Counted from the first letter of the stretch, positions 24,961 to 33,694 are shown. The stretch: DNA of 45,097 bases from an uncultured Bacteroidia bacterium (GCA_902785825.1 CACZZZ010000023.1:1-45097); one strand, 5' to 3'. Notes: generated by a model not told the origin, from the letters alone. Program-made: numbers and translations.

Positions 24961-26103
24961 ATGCTTGACAGGATTATACTAGCCCCATACTATCTGGCCC
25001 TGAAGCTCAGGCACTTCTGCTACGACCACGGTATCCGCAAGGTCAGGACATGTGAGGTCCCGACCATCTGCGTCGGCAATATCACCGCCGGCGGAACCGG
25101 CAAGACTCCCCACACAGAGATGATCCTTCGGACTCTTCTGCGAAGCGACGACTGGGCCTACGAGGACATCGCTGTCCTCTCCAGGGGACACCGCAGATCG
25201 ACCAGGGGCTTCCAGATAGTCAAGAGGGAAGGATCCGTCAGGGAATATGGCGACGAGCCTCTCCAGATAAAGAAGAAATTCCCGGGAGTGACTGTGGCCG
25301 TCGATCGCGACAGGATCAAAGGCTGCGACCTGCTATGCCACCCGGAAAAGCTCAAGACCGAAAAAAGGGCCTGCGGATGCGCTGATGAGCAGATAGCCCC
25401 GGCCGACTTGATAGTCCTCGACGACGCTTTCCAGTACAGGGCTCTCAAGGCATACCTTAATATTATTCTTATAGATTACAACAGGCCGATCCACAAAGAC
25501 CATCTTCTACCCTTCGGAAGGCTCCGGGATCTGCCGGAAAGACTCTACGAAGCGGACATCATCATCGTCTCCAAGTGTCCCGCCTATCTCGAGGATGAGA
25601 AGAAAGTCCAATGGGCTGAGGCTTTCGGGCTCGCTGATTTCAATCCGGAAACCTGCCGGGGAACCGACAAGAAGGGCAAAGAGAAGATACTCCTCTTCAC
25701 AACGATCTGGTACAGTGCCCTCAAGCCAATTTTCGAGGAGGCCGATCCAAGGTACGCGTATTCCCAGAAACTCATCCTGTTCTCCGGCATCGCCAAGGAC
25801 ACTCCCCTGCGGATGTACCTCAGCGACGAGCACAAGATAATCAAGAGATTCCGCTTCGAGGATCACCACAAGTACACTAAGGCTGACATCCGCTCGATCC
25901 TAAGGGCGGTCAAGGAACATCCGACCGCTGTCGTGGCCACGACCGAAAAAGACTGCCAAAGGATCTTAGACGTGAAGGATATCCCCAACGACCTTAAAAT
26001 CAGAATGTTCCAAGTCCCTATTGAGGTCGGGTTCCTCTCGGAGCGGGAAAAGGAGGTTTTTGAGAATACGCTGCTCGACGCTTTAAGGCAGTTTCAGAAA
26101 TAA
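24961..26103 (+). CDS. lpxK: tetraacyldisaccharide 4'-kinase
   Basis: A 380-residue inner-membrane kinase that adds the 4'-phosphate to the lipid A disaccharide precursor. The P-loop is in ICVGNITAGGTGKTPHTEMI (about 39-58). The LpxK signature appears as LDDAFQYRAL; the usual His of DD(G/A)FQHR is Tyr here. A C-terminal domain with KIIKRFRFEDHHKYTKADI and VATTEKDCQRI follows, as in the family. ATG 24961 is chosen over an upstream TTG at 24943 because it gives the standard N-terminus (MLDRIILAPYYLAL). A bidirectional terminator follows. Confidence 0.94.
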   Translation: MLDRIILAPYYLALKLRHFCYDHGIRKVRTCEVPTICVGNITAGGTGKTPHTEMILRTLLRSDDWAYEDIAVLSRGHRRSTRGFQIVKREGSVREYGDEPLQIKKKFPGVTVAVDRDRIKGCDLLCHPEKLKTEKRACGCADEQIAPADLIVLDDAFQYRALKAYLNIILIDYNRPIHKDHLLPFGRLRDLPERLYEADIIIVSKCPAYLEDEKKVQWAEAFGLADFNPETCRGTDKKGKEKILLFTTIWYSALKPIFEEADPRYAYSQKLILFSGIAKDTPLRMYLSDEHKIIKRFRFEDHHKYTKADIRSILRAVKEHPTAVVATTEKDCQRILDVKDIPNDLKIRMFQVPIEVGFLSEREKEVFENTLLDALRQFQK

Positions 26104-26138
26104 TAAATAAGCAATTTCAGAAATAAGAAATAAAAAGA

Positions 26139-26162
26139 GAGGGTGACCGTCTGGCCACCCTC
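26139..26162. terminator. bidirectional terminator between lpxK and the second SusD gene
   Basis: A 10-bp stem with one wobble pair, GAGGGTGACC and GGCCACCCTC around GTCT, with an A-run on the left and TTTT on the right. It can end both lpxK (plus) and the SusC/SusD transcript (minus). A near-identical hairpin lies at 31660-31683. Confidence 0.88.
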
Positions 26163-26188
26163 TTTTCAATTCATAATATCAGGTTCTA

Positions 26189-27682
26189 CTAGAATCCCTC
26201 GTTCTGGACAAGGTTAGGATTGACCTGCATCTCGTAGGTAGGCACAGGCCAGGTGATGAGCTTGGGAGCTCCGGCGGGGATGACCCTCTGCTCGAAGCCG
26301 GCGCCCTGCATGATCAGGTTCTTGCAACCGTCCTGAGGAGTCCTGGCGCCGATGCCGTCGCCCCAGCGCTTGAGGCAGCTAAGGCGCAGACCCTCTCCGA
26401 CAGTCTCCTTGAACCACTCGTTCTTGACGGCGTCCATGGTTCCCTCAGTGAGGGTGGCGTGCCTGGCGGTCTGGATGGCGTTGAGCATCTCCTTGGCCTT
26501 GGCGGCGTTGCCGGACTGGGCGTAGGCCTCGGCGGCGATCAGGTACATCTCGCTGATGAGGATGGGCTTCCTGGCGTGACGGGCCTGGGGAACGTTACCG
26601 GAGTTGAGGGCCGGGTTGTTGTAGTACTTGACGAAGGTGTAGAACTGGCCCTCGTAGTAGGATCCGGTCACGAAGTTGGGAATCTCGTTGGTGAACCAGT
26701 GCTTGAAGCGCAGGTCCTCGGGCTCGTAGGCCTCGACCAGCTTCTTGGTCGGGAAGTAGTACGAGCGGAAGTTGAGTCCCTTGTCGGAGGCGTTGTTGAC
26801 CAGGGTGTAGATGTCGTTGACACCGTAACCCTCGGTCTTGTTGGCGAACATCTGGATGATGGGCTCGGTGCCCTTGTCGTTGGTGTACTCGGCCTCCATC
26901 TCCTCGTCTGTCGAGGCGAGCTTGTAGTTGCCGGTGTTGATGACCTTCTCGGCGTAGCTGGCGGCGTTGGCGTAGTCCTTGATGTCGAGGTAGTACCTGG
27001 CGTAGATGGCGTTGACGGCGTCGATGGTCGGGTAGTCGGCCCTGGCCTCTCCGGTCTCGCTGGCGAGGATGGCTGCGGCGGCGTCAAGGTCGGCCTTCAC
27101 CTGGGCGTAAACCTCGGCGACAGTGGCCCTCGCGGGCTTGTCGAGCTGGTCATAGACCAGTACGAGCGGGACGGCGAGGTCGGTTGACGAGGTGCTGCCG
27201 TAGGGCTTTCCGAAGTGCCTCGCGAGGTGGAGGTAGGCGGAGGCGCGGCAGAAGAGGGCCTCGCCCTTGACGAACTGGGCGTACTCCTTCAGGTCGTCGG
27301 CGACGTTGTCGGCGTTGGCGATGAAGATGTTGTAGTTCTTGATGGAGCCGTAGGCGCCGGACCAGTGGTCGCGGGTGTTGTACTCCTGGTCGGTGAAGTC
27401 GACGTCCATTCTGTGGACGGTTCCGTAGTTGTTGCCGTAGTCGGCCGAGGCGTTGAAGTAGTCAACCATGACCTCCTGGGTCTGGGAGTGCACGCCGTAG
27501 AACAGGCCGCGGTAGGACGAGAGGATACCGTTCTCGAACTCGGACACGTCGGTGTCGGAGATCATCAGGGGCTCACCCTCGACGTAGGCGATCGAGGTCG
27601 TCGGCTTGAGGTTCATATCGCAGGACGAAAGGACTGAAGCTATCGCCACAGCGGCAATCATATATATGAATGATTTCTTCAT
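26189..27682 (-). CDS. SusD/RagB family nutrient-binding lipoprotein (second locus)
   Basis: A 497-residue classical SusD/RagB lipoprotein. Signal peptide ends VLSSC (Cys20). Conserved parts are YRGLFYGVH, the AYGSIKNYNIFIANAD helix, VKGEALFCRASAYLHLARHFGKPYG, PILISEMYLIAAEAYAQSGNAAKAKEMLNAI and the C-terminal TWPVPTYEMQVNPNLVQNEGF. Partner of the channel gene 18 bp upstream. Codons end almost always in G or C, far more than in neighbouring genes, as in very highly expressed genes. Its last ~35 codons have a diverged inverted relative at 31523-31637. Confidence 0.94.
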   Translation of the reverse strand: MKKSFIYMIAAVAIASVLSSCDMNLKPTTSIAYVEGEPLMISDTDVSEFENGILSSYRGLFYGVHSQTQEVMVDYFNASADYGNNYGTVHRMDVDFTDQEYNTRDHWSGAYGSIKNYNIFIANADNVADDLKEYAQFVKGEALFCRASAYLHLARHFGKPYGSTSSTDLAVPLVLVYDQLDKPARATVAEVYAQVKADLDAAAAILASETGEARADYPTIDAVNAIYARYYLDIKDYANAASYAEKVINTGNYKLASTDEEMEAEYTNDKGTEPIIQMFANKTEGYGVNDIYTLVNNASDKGLNFRSYYFPTKKLVEAYEPEDLRFKHWFTNEIPNFVTGSYYEGQFYTFVKYYNNPALNSGNVPQARHARKPILISEMYLIAAEAYAQSGNAAKAKEMLNAIQTARHATLTEGTMDAVKNEWFKETVGEGLRLSCLKRWGDGIGARTPQDGCKNLIMQGAGFEQRVIPAGAPKLITWPVPTYEMQVNPNLVQNEGF

Positions 27683-27700
27683 GACTTTCTTGATTTAAAA

Positions 27701-30691
27701 TTAGAATGTGATCTCAATACCGCCGAGGTGCTGCTTGGTGTTACCGACCTTACCGTAGGTGAGGTTGGAGTTGACCTCGGGATCGATACCGTCATACTTG
27801 GTGAAGGTGAGGAGGTTACGTCCGGTGTAGGTGATTCTGACACCGCTCAGGACGCCGCCGGTCCAGTCGAGCCAGCGCTTCGGGAGGCGGTATCCGACCT
27901 GGAGGTTCTTCAGACGGAGGAAGCTCGCGTTCTCGAGGAGGTGGGAGTCGAACTGCATGACGTATCCCTTGCCCCAGGCGGGCCACTTGGCGTCGCGGTT
28001 GCTCTCCGTCCAGAAGTCAGCCACCATCTTGTGGGTGTTCATCGTGGAGAAACTGGCCGGGTTGCCGTAGAAGTAACCGTCATTTGAGATGAGGGTCTTG
28101 CCGAGGACGTATGAGAAGTCAGTCTGGATGGAGAGGTTCTTGTAGCGTCCGGAGAGACCGAAACCTCCGTTGATGGGGGCGTAGCGGACCTTGCCGGTGC
28201 ACTGGGTCAGGGCGGCGCTGTTGAAACTCTTGGTGATGTTGTTGGGATCCTTTGTGGTCACGGTGATATCGTCACCGGGGACGTACCAAGTGGGTGCTCC
28301 ATCAGCCGGGTCGATTCCCGCGAAGAGGGGATAGTAGAAGGAGACGGGCTGGCCGACCTTGTAGGTGATACCGGTGTTGGCGATCTCCCAGCGGTCCCTG
28401 CCGCCGAACAGCTCGGTGACGACCTGCTTGTTGTAGTTGAAGGTGGTGTTGAACCTCAGGCCGTAGTCCTTGCCCTGGAGGATGTCAAACCCGAGGGTGA
28501 CATCGACTCCCCTGTTCCTAAGTCCACCGACGTTGTCGGTCAGGCTGGAGAATCCGGCGGTGTACGGGTAGGGGACGCTCATGAGCATAGAGGAGGTCTG
28601 CCTGTTGTAGAAGGCGATGTCGAAGTCGAGGAAGTTGAAAGCCCTACCGGTCAGGGCGACATTCAGCAAAGCCTGCTTCTCCCATGTGAGGCCGTTGTTG
28701 CTCGGGCTGGAGACGACCTTGGAGGTCTGGGTGGCGTAGGAGGTGGTGGTGCCCACCTTGGCGAGGGCGTCGTAGTCGCCGATTCCGGCGTTACCCTGCG
28801 TTCCGTAGCTGACCTTGAGGTTGAGGTCGTTGAAGGCCCTGGAGCCCCTCATGAAGCCCTCCTTCTTGATCTTCCACATGGCTCCGGCTGACCAGAACCA
28901 GGCGTTCCTGTTGTCCCTACCGAACCTGGAGCAGGCGTCGTTACGGACGGTGGCGTCGAGGATGTACTTGTCGGCGTAGGAGTAGTCGGCGTGGGCGAAG
29001 AACGAGAGGAACTTGCTCTCGGTGTGGGACTCGCTCATGGCGTAGGTGTCCTGCGTTCCGTTCTGGAGGTTCATCAGACGGTCGTCGGTCTGGTTTTCCG
29101 ACTGCGCGTAGTAGTAGTCGTAGTAGTTGGCGATTCCCTCGTGTCCGACAAGGAACGACATGTGGTTGTCGGAGTTGATGTCGAAGGAGTACTCGATGGT
29201 GTTGGTGATGGTGGCGCTGTACTCGAACTTCGTGTACTTGCCGCGGTTACCGGAACCCGCATTCTCGTAATATGACGGGTAGCTGGTCCAGTTGTCGAGG
29301 GTGATGTACCCGTCGACACCGGCCCTGGAGGTGAGCTTGAGGTTCTTCACCGGCTCGATCTCCACGAAGAAGTTGCCGTTGGCGCCGTAGCGGTCGTAAC
29401 GGTCGGGGTTGTTCTTCATGTAGTACTGGGGAACGGGACGGCCGTCAGAGAACCTCTTCTCGGGGACTTTGCCGTTCTCGTCAACAGCGGGGTAGAGAGG
29501 GAGAAGGAGGAAGGACAGACCGCCTCGGGTCGAGTTGGAGGTGCTTCCGGAGTCTCCCCAGCTTCCGTTCTGCTGCCTCTTGTCGAGGTTCAGACCAAGG
29601 TTCAGGCCGACCTTCAGCCAATCCTTCGGGTGGCCCTGGACGTTGGAGCGGAGGGTGTAACGGTCGTAGTAGTTGCCGATGGAGGTACCCCTCTGGTGGA
29701 ACTGTGAGCCGCCGATCATGTAGGCGATCTTGCTTCCGCCGCCCTCGATCGTGACGTCGTTCTGGTACTGGGGGTTGTTGAACTGCTGGTAGTAGTTGTA
29801 CCACTTGGTGTCAGCGTCGAGACCCTTGCTCGTGTAGTTTTGGTTGATCCATTCGGCCGAGTGGATTCCGGAGTCAATCCAGAACTGCTTCAGCTGTGGA
29901 CCGCTCATCATGCTCTTATAAAGGGTCATGTCGGCGATGGTCGAGATACCGTACTGCGAGCGGACGGTCACGGACGCCTGCGAGTTGTAGGATCCGCTCT
30001 TGGTCGTCACATAGACGACACCGTTCGCGGCGCGGGCTCCGTAGATGGAAGTCGCGGAGGCGTCCTTCATGACGGTGATGTTCTTGATGTCGTTAGGGTT
30101 CATACCCATGATGGCGCGGCTGGATGACGGGATACCGTCGATGATGTACAGCGGGGTCGAGCTCGCTCCGAGGGAGCCGACTCCGTGGATGGTCATCGAG
30201 ACGGAGTTGTCACCGGCGACACCGGATGACGAGAGGACCGACAGACCCGCCACCTGTCCCTGCAGGGCGTCGAGAGCCGACGATGAGGGGGCGTTCTTCA
30301 GGACCTCTGACTTGACCGTGGCGATCGATCCGACCAGGGAGCCGAGCTTCTTGGCGGAACCGTAACCGACGACGACCGCGTCCTCGAGGACGTTCTTGTC
30401 CTCCTCGAGCTCAACGTTGATGACGTTGCGCCCGTCAACGGGGATCGTCAGGGTCTCGAAACCGATGACCGAGAAGATGAGCTTGCCCTTGGAGGAGACG
30501 CTGATGGAGTACCTACCGTTGGCGTCGGTGGAGGTACCGCTCAGCGTGCCGTCGATCATGACGGTCGCTCCGGGAATGGGGGCCCCGTTCGAGGCCTCTG
30601 TGACCGTACCTGTGACGGTCACGTTCTGCGCGATTGCCATGCCCGCATAGGCGACAAGGCAAAGCAGCACTGAGAATAATTTTTTACCCAT
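27701..30691 (-). CDS. SusC/RagA family TonB-dependent outer membrane transporter (second locus)
   Basis: A 996-residue SusC-like channel. Signal peptide (1-21), carboxypeptidase-regulatory-like domain (about 24-100), DAVVVGYGSAKK TonB-box region, plug with IPSSSRAIMGMNPNDIKNITVMKDASATSIYGARAANGVVYV, then the barrel ending GGIEITF. With its SusD partner it forms a lidded import channel; the substrate is unknown. It shares the extreme G/C-ending codon use of the SusD gene, which produces long spurious antisense frames. The ATG lies inside the 15-bp direct repeat (30682-30696) whose second copy is at 31690, so the start of this gene may be a recombination point. Confidence 0.95.
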   Translation of the reverse strand: MGKKLFSVLLCLVAYAGMAIAQNVTVTGTVTEASNGAPIPGATVMIDGTLSGTSTDANGRYSISVSSKGKLIFSVIGFETLTIPVDGRNVINVELEEDKNVLEDAVVVGYGSAKKLGSLVGSIATVKSEVLKNAPSSSALDALQGQVAGLSVLSSSGVAGDNSVSMTIHGVGSLGASSTPLYIIDGIPSSSRAIMGMNPNDIKNITVMKDASATSIYGARAANGVVYVTTKSGSYNSQASVTVRSQYGISTIADMTLYKSMMSGPQLKQFWIDSGIHSAEWINQNYTSKGLDADTKWYNYYQQFNNPQYQNDVTIEGGGSKIAYMIGGSQFHQRGTSIGNYYDRYTLRSNVQGHPKDWLKVGLNLGLNLDKRQQNGSWGDSGSTSNSTRGGLSFLLLPLYPAVDENGKVPEKRFSDGRPVPQYYMKNNPDRYDRYGANGNFFVEIEPVKNLKLTSRAGVDGYITLDNWTSYPSYYENAGSGNRGKYTKFEYSATITNTIEYSFDINSDNHMSFLVGHEGIANYYDYYYAQSENQTDDRLMNLQNGTQDTYAMSESHTESKFLSFFAHADYSYADKYILDATVRNDACSRFGRDNRNAWFWSAGAMWKIKKEGFMRGSRAFNDLNLKVSYGTQGNAGIGDYDALAKVGTTTSYATQTSKVVSSPSNNGLTWEKQALLNVALTGRAFNFLDFDIAFYNRQTSSMLMSVPYPYTAGFSSLTDNVGGLRNRGVDVTLGFDILQGKDYGLRFNTTFNYNKQVVTELFGGRDRWEIANTGITYKVGQPVSFYYPLFAGIDPADGAPTWYVPGDDITVTTKDPNNITKSFNSAALTQCTGKVRYAPINGGFGLSGRYKNLSIQTDFSYVLGKTLISNDGYFYGNPASFSTMNTHKMVADFWTESNRDAKWPAWGKGYVMQFDSHLLENASFLRLKNLQVGYRLPKRWLDWTGGVLSGVRITYTGRNLLTFTKYDGIDPEVNSNLTYGKVGNTKQHLGGIEITF

Positions 30692-30696
30692 AAGCT
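30682..30696. repeat. 15-bp direct repeat, left copy, over the susC start codon
   Basis: TTTTACCCATAAGCT, which contains the reverse complement of the susC ATG-GGT-AAA start. An exact second copy in the same orientation is at 31690-31704. The two copies bracket the recombinase/SusD-tail segment. Confidence 0.8.
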
Positions 30697-31050
30697 TAAA
30701 CTTTTATTAAACTTAATATTTAGTGAATAAATAGTGAATAATCTCGACTACTTATGTCGGCCGGCGGAAATGCCAGAAGGGGACAGTATGCCCTAACCCG
30801 GACGAAATACGCAAAAACCGACGTACAAATAAAAGAATAAAATTGGAATATTGCAACTTTAACAAGTAGAACTAGCAAATAGAATAATATGGAATTTATA
30901 TCGTTTTATAGAATGCGGCCTCAAAGGTCGTCTCTATGTTTAATTAACAATTTATCACAATTTGGGATAAAATTGTTTCAAACTGGAAGATATTAAAATC
31001 TTTCCGGATAGTAGTTTTTTGTTTAGTAAAACATTTAAAATATTTAAATA
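30697..31050. other. A/T-rich divergent intergenic region between susC and the recombinase gene
   Basis: About 354 bp with no credible gene. It is A/T-rich, in sharp contrast with the G/C-rich susC gene beside it. It must hold the susC promoter (minus) and any promoter of the recombinase fragment (plus). The best minus-strand -7 candidate is GACCTTTG near 30926-30933 (one mismatch), which would give a ~230-nt leader. I cannot fix a promoter with confidence. Confidence 0.5.
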
Positions 31051-31638
31051 ATGTCAAAAAAATCTTTCAGAGATGCCTGTCGACAATGGGAGTCTGAGAG
31101 GGCAAAATTCATAAAAGCCACATCGCTGGCCGCTTATTCATTAACTATAAGGTATCACCTCGAGCCAAGATTCTATAGCCTTAAGGATGTCACCCCGGAG
31201 TCGGTTCAACGTCTCGCCGATGAGGAACTGGCGGCCGGAAACAATACCACCACGGTTAAGGGGATAATCCTTGTGCTGAAGATGATTATTCGCTATTGCG
31301 AACGTCAGGGATGGATGCCTGAGCGGATTTATGATATTCATTTCCCAAAAAGAAAAGAGAAACCCAATCCGCAGGTTATGCTCGTCGAGGAAGAGAAACA
31401 GATGCTCTCTTGGCTTTCTGAGAATCCGTCCCCTAAGAATATTGGCCTGCTGATATGCCTGTGCTGCGGATTGAGGATTGGAGAGGTGTGCGCATTGAGG
31501 TGGGAGGATGTGGATGTGAAGCGGTGCGTCGGCTTCGAGCAGAGGACCATGGCCGCGAACTCATTCCAGTTCACCTGGCCTGTGCCTACCTACGAGCTCC
31601 AGGTTAATCCTAACCTTGTCCAGAACGAGGGATTCTAA
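31051..31638 (+). pseudogene. truncated tyrosine recombinase fused in frame to a SusD C-terminal tail
   Basis: An open frame of 195 codons made of two unrelated parts. Residues 1-~158 are the N-terminal SAM-like core-binding domain and the start of the catalytic domain of a tyrosine recombinase (CCGLRIGEVCALRWEDVDVK, with the first catalytic Arg at 142). The remaining catalytic residues (the His-x-x-Arg box and the Tyr) are absent. From about residue 160 the sequence becomes a SusD C-terminus (GFEQRTMAANSFQFTWPVPT, then ELQVNPNLVQNEGF), closely like the end of the SusD at 26189 but not identical. As it stands it cannot recombine DNA. It may be a rearrangement scar, or one state of a switchable locus in which the missing half lies elsewhere. 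Confidence 0.85.
31523..31637 (+). repeat. SusD 3'-end remnant, inverted relative to the SusD gene at 26189
   Basis: Aligned with the 3' end of the SusD gene at 26189-26305 (minus), this segment shares a 15-bp block around GGCTTCGAGCAGAGG, a 24-bp identical block coding TWPVPTYE, and a 32-bp identical block coding NPNLVQNEGF and the first stop bases. Between them 25-30 bp differ, with a one-codon length change. It is therefore the tail of a paralogous SusD gene, not a recent copy of this one. Confidence 0.85.
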
Positions 31639-31659
31639 TAGAAATACTTAATAATTAAA

Positions 31660-31683
31660 GAGGGTGGCCGTTTGGCCACCCTC
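31660..31683 (+). terminator. terminator of the lost SusD gene
   Basis: A perfect 10-bp stem, GAGGGTGGCC and GGCCACCCTC around GTTT, followed by TTTATGTTTT. It is nearly the same hairpin as at 26139-26162, in the same position after the SusD stop, so the homology with the second locus extends past the coding part. Confidence 0.88.
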
Positions 31684-31689
31684 TTTATG

Positions 31690-31704
31690 TTTTACCCATA
31701 AGCT
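31690..31704. repeat. 15-bp direct repeat, right copy (susC-start remnant)
   Basis: An exact copy of TTTTACCCATAAGCT at 30682-30696. On the minus strand it reads AGCTTATGGGTAAAA, the start of a susC gene, but here the frame ends after four codons. It lies between the remnant terminator and the end of the aroF gene. Confidence 0.8.
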
Positions 31705-31742
31705 AGATTTGTATCAATCTTGTCAAAGATCGACTAATCTAT

Positions 31743-32837
31743 CTATTCTCTTTCGAGTATCTGGTTCTGCTCGGCGACGGAGGCGTCATGGATGGCGTTG
31801 AATACGGCAGTCACAAAGCCTTCCGGAAGACCGTAGACGCGTCCTTTAGCGATCATGTCGGAGAGGATGTCTTCCCAGCGGGCAGCCTGTACGATCGCGA
31901 TGTTATGAGCCTTCTTAAACTCCCCTATCTTACGGGAAACCTCCATTCTGGATGCCAAGGACATCAGCAGGTTCTCGTCAATCACATCAATCCGCGCGCG
32001 GAGCTGCTCGATGTTCTCATTATATTCTTTATCATTGGTTTGCTTCTGACGGACAACGAGACTCTCGAGAAGGGTCTTCAGATCAGCCGGGACAAGCTGC
32101 TGGGCAGCGTCACTCAAGGCGCATGAAGGATCGCAGTGCGACTCGATCATAAGCCCGTCCAGACCAAGGTCCATTGCCCTTTGGGACAGTTCCTTAAGAT
32201 ACTTTCTTGAACCTCCCATGTGGCTCGGATCAGCGAAGAACGGGATCTCTGGATACCTGGTTCGAAGTTCAACGGCGATCTGCCAGCCGGGAAGGTTGCG
32301 ATAAGGGATTTTCTGGGTCGTGGAGAAACCGCGATGTATTACGCCAAGTTTCCTGATCCCGGCCCGATTGAGTCTCTCAAGAGCCCCGACCCAAAGGTCA
32401 AGATCGGGATTAACCGGGTTCTTGACCAGGACAGGAATATCCGTATCTTGCAGAGCCTCAGCTATTTCCTGCACAAGAAAAGGATTGGCGGTCGTGCGCG
32501 CTCCGATCCAGACCATGTCCACTCCATACTTCATGCACTCATACACATGTTTCTGGCTGGCCACCTCGGTACAAATCTTCATCCCATACTCCCTCTTGAC
32601 TTTCTGGAGCCATTTCAATCCCTGCACACCCGCACCCTCGAAAGAACCCGGATGAGTCCTGGGCTTCCATATTCCGGCGCGGAATACATGGATGCCGAAG
32701 TCGTGAAGGCCCTTGGCCGTCATCATCATCTGAAGCTCAGATTCGGCGCTGCAAGGACCGGCAATGACGATCGGGGGAATACTCTCGTCAAAGAAACCCC
32801 ATTCAGATACGGGGACAGTGTCAAGCGTTCGTTCCAT
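31743..32837 (-). CDS. aroF: bifunctional DAHP synthase / chorismate mutase
   Basis: A 364-residue fusion typical of Bacteroidetes. Residues ~15-260 are a type I-beta DAHP synthase, the first step of the shikimate pathway (IVIAGPCSAESELQM, FRAGIWKPRTHPGSFEG, VWIGARTTANPF, VLVKNPVNPD, FADPSHMGGSRKY, LMIESHCDP). Residues ~272-360 are an AroQ-type chorismate mutase (LRARIDVIDENLLMSLASRMEVSRKIGEFKK), which makes prephenate. The fused mutase often also serves as the feedback sensor. Last gene of the operon, 2 bp after tyrA, so it feeds both prephenate branches encoded just upstream. Confidence 0.95.
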   Translation of the reverse strand: MERTLDTVPVSEWGFFDESIPPIVIAGPCSAESELQMMMTAKGLHDFGIHVFRAGIWKPRTHPGSFEGAGVQGLKWLQKVKREYGMKICTEVASQKHVYECMKYGVDMVWIGARTTANPFLVQEIAEALQDTDIPVLVKNPVNPDLDLWVGALERLNRAGIRKLGVIHRGFSTTQKIPYRNLPGWQIAVELRTRYPEIPFFADPSHMGGSRKYLKELSQRAMDLGLDGLMIESHCDPSCALSDAAQQLVPADLKTLLESLVVRQKQTNDKEYNENIEQLRARIDVIDENLLMSLASRMEVSRKIGEFKKAHNIAIVQAARWEDILSDMIAKGRVYGLPEGFVTAVFNAIHDASVAEQNQILERE

Positions 32838-32839
32838 AA

Positions 32840-33694
32840 CTATCTGATAATCTTCTTTATCCGGTTAGCTTCCCGGATTAATTCATCTATGCGGGACTCG
32901 TCATAATCAGCGATCGCATCCCGAAACTGCCTCATCTTTTCCAGATAGGTGTCAATCACCCGAAGCACATTGTCCCGGTTCTGAGTCAGGATCGGGACCC
33001 ACATATCGGATGAACTCTTCGCGAGACGCACGGTGGAAGAGAATCCACCGGACGCCAGGTCGAAAATATGTTTCTCGTCCTGCTCTTTTTCAAGAACCGT
33101 CAGGGCAAGGGCGAAAGAGGTTACATGGGAAATATGCGAGACATAAGCCGTATGGACGTCGTGGTTGTCGGCGTTCATGTAGATCGGGCGCATATTCAAA
33201 GCGTCGTACAACTCCTCAACGACCCTCAGGGCCTGAGGATCAGACTCCTCTGAATTGGCGAAGATGCAAGCCCGGCCGTCGAAAAGGTTAGGCATGGCGG
33301 CCCAGGGACCCGAATACTCAGTTCCTGCCATCGGATGGGTCGCCACAAAGCGGCCTCGCATCTGATGATAATGGGCTACCCTCACGATCTGGCTCTTGGT
33401 GGAGCAAGTGTCAATGACAATCTTCCCGGCATTACCTTCCTCAGAGAATATATCCAAGACCTGGGGAAGCATCTTCACCGCTGTCCCGACCGGGACAGCA
33501 ATGACGACGATATCCGACCTTCTGACACAGTCCTCGAAAGAGACAAGCTCATCGCAAAGGCCTATCCTCAAGGCCGCTTCAGCGTTGACAGGCTCAGACT
33601 CGACACCGAGGACCTTTGAGGCAAACCCTCTTCTTTTAAGGTCAATCGCCATCGAGCCTCCAATGAGGCCCAAGCCAACAACTCCTATAACCAT
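32840..33694 (-). CDS. tyrA: prephenate dehydrogenase
   Basis: A 284-residue NAD(P)-dependent enzyme that converts prephenate to 4-hydroxyphenylpyruvate for tyrosine. The nucleotide-binding motif is VGLGLIGGSMA (6-16). The catalytic region contains VIDTCSTKSQIV, FVATHPMAGTEYSG with the active-site His, and AYVSHISHVTSFALA. There is no ACT domain, so feedback control probably comes from elsewhere. It starts 7 bp after the aminotransferase gene. Confidence 0.94.
   Translation of the reverse strand: MVIGVVGLGLIGGSMAIDLKRRGFASKVLGVESEPVNAEAALRIGLCDELVSFEDCVRRSDIVVIAVPVGTAVKMLPQVLDIFSEEGNAGKIVIDTCSTKSQIVRVAHYHQMRGRFVATHPMAGTEYSGPWAAMPNLFDGRACIFANSEESDPQALRVVEELYDALNMRPIYMNADNHDVHTAYVSHISHVTSFALALTVLEKEQDEKHIFDLASGGFSSTVRLAKSSSDMWVPILTQNRDNVLRVIDTYLEKMRQFRDAIADYDESRIDELIREANRIKKIIR

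Noticed and set aside
26459..27187. 242-codon plus-strand frame inside the second SusD gene (Gly/Val/Leu-rich)
   Set aside because: A by-product of the extreme G/C third-position bias of the SusD gene.
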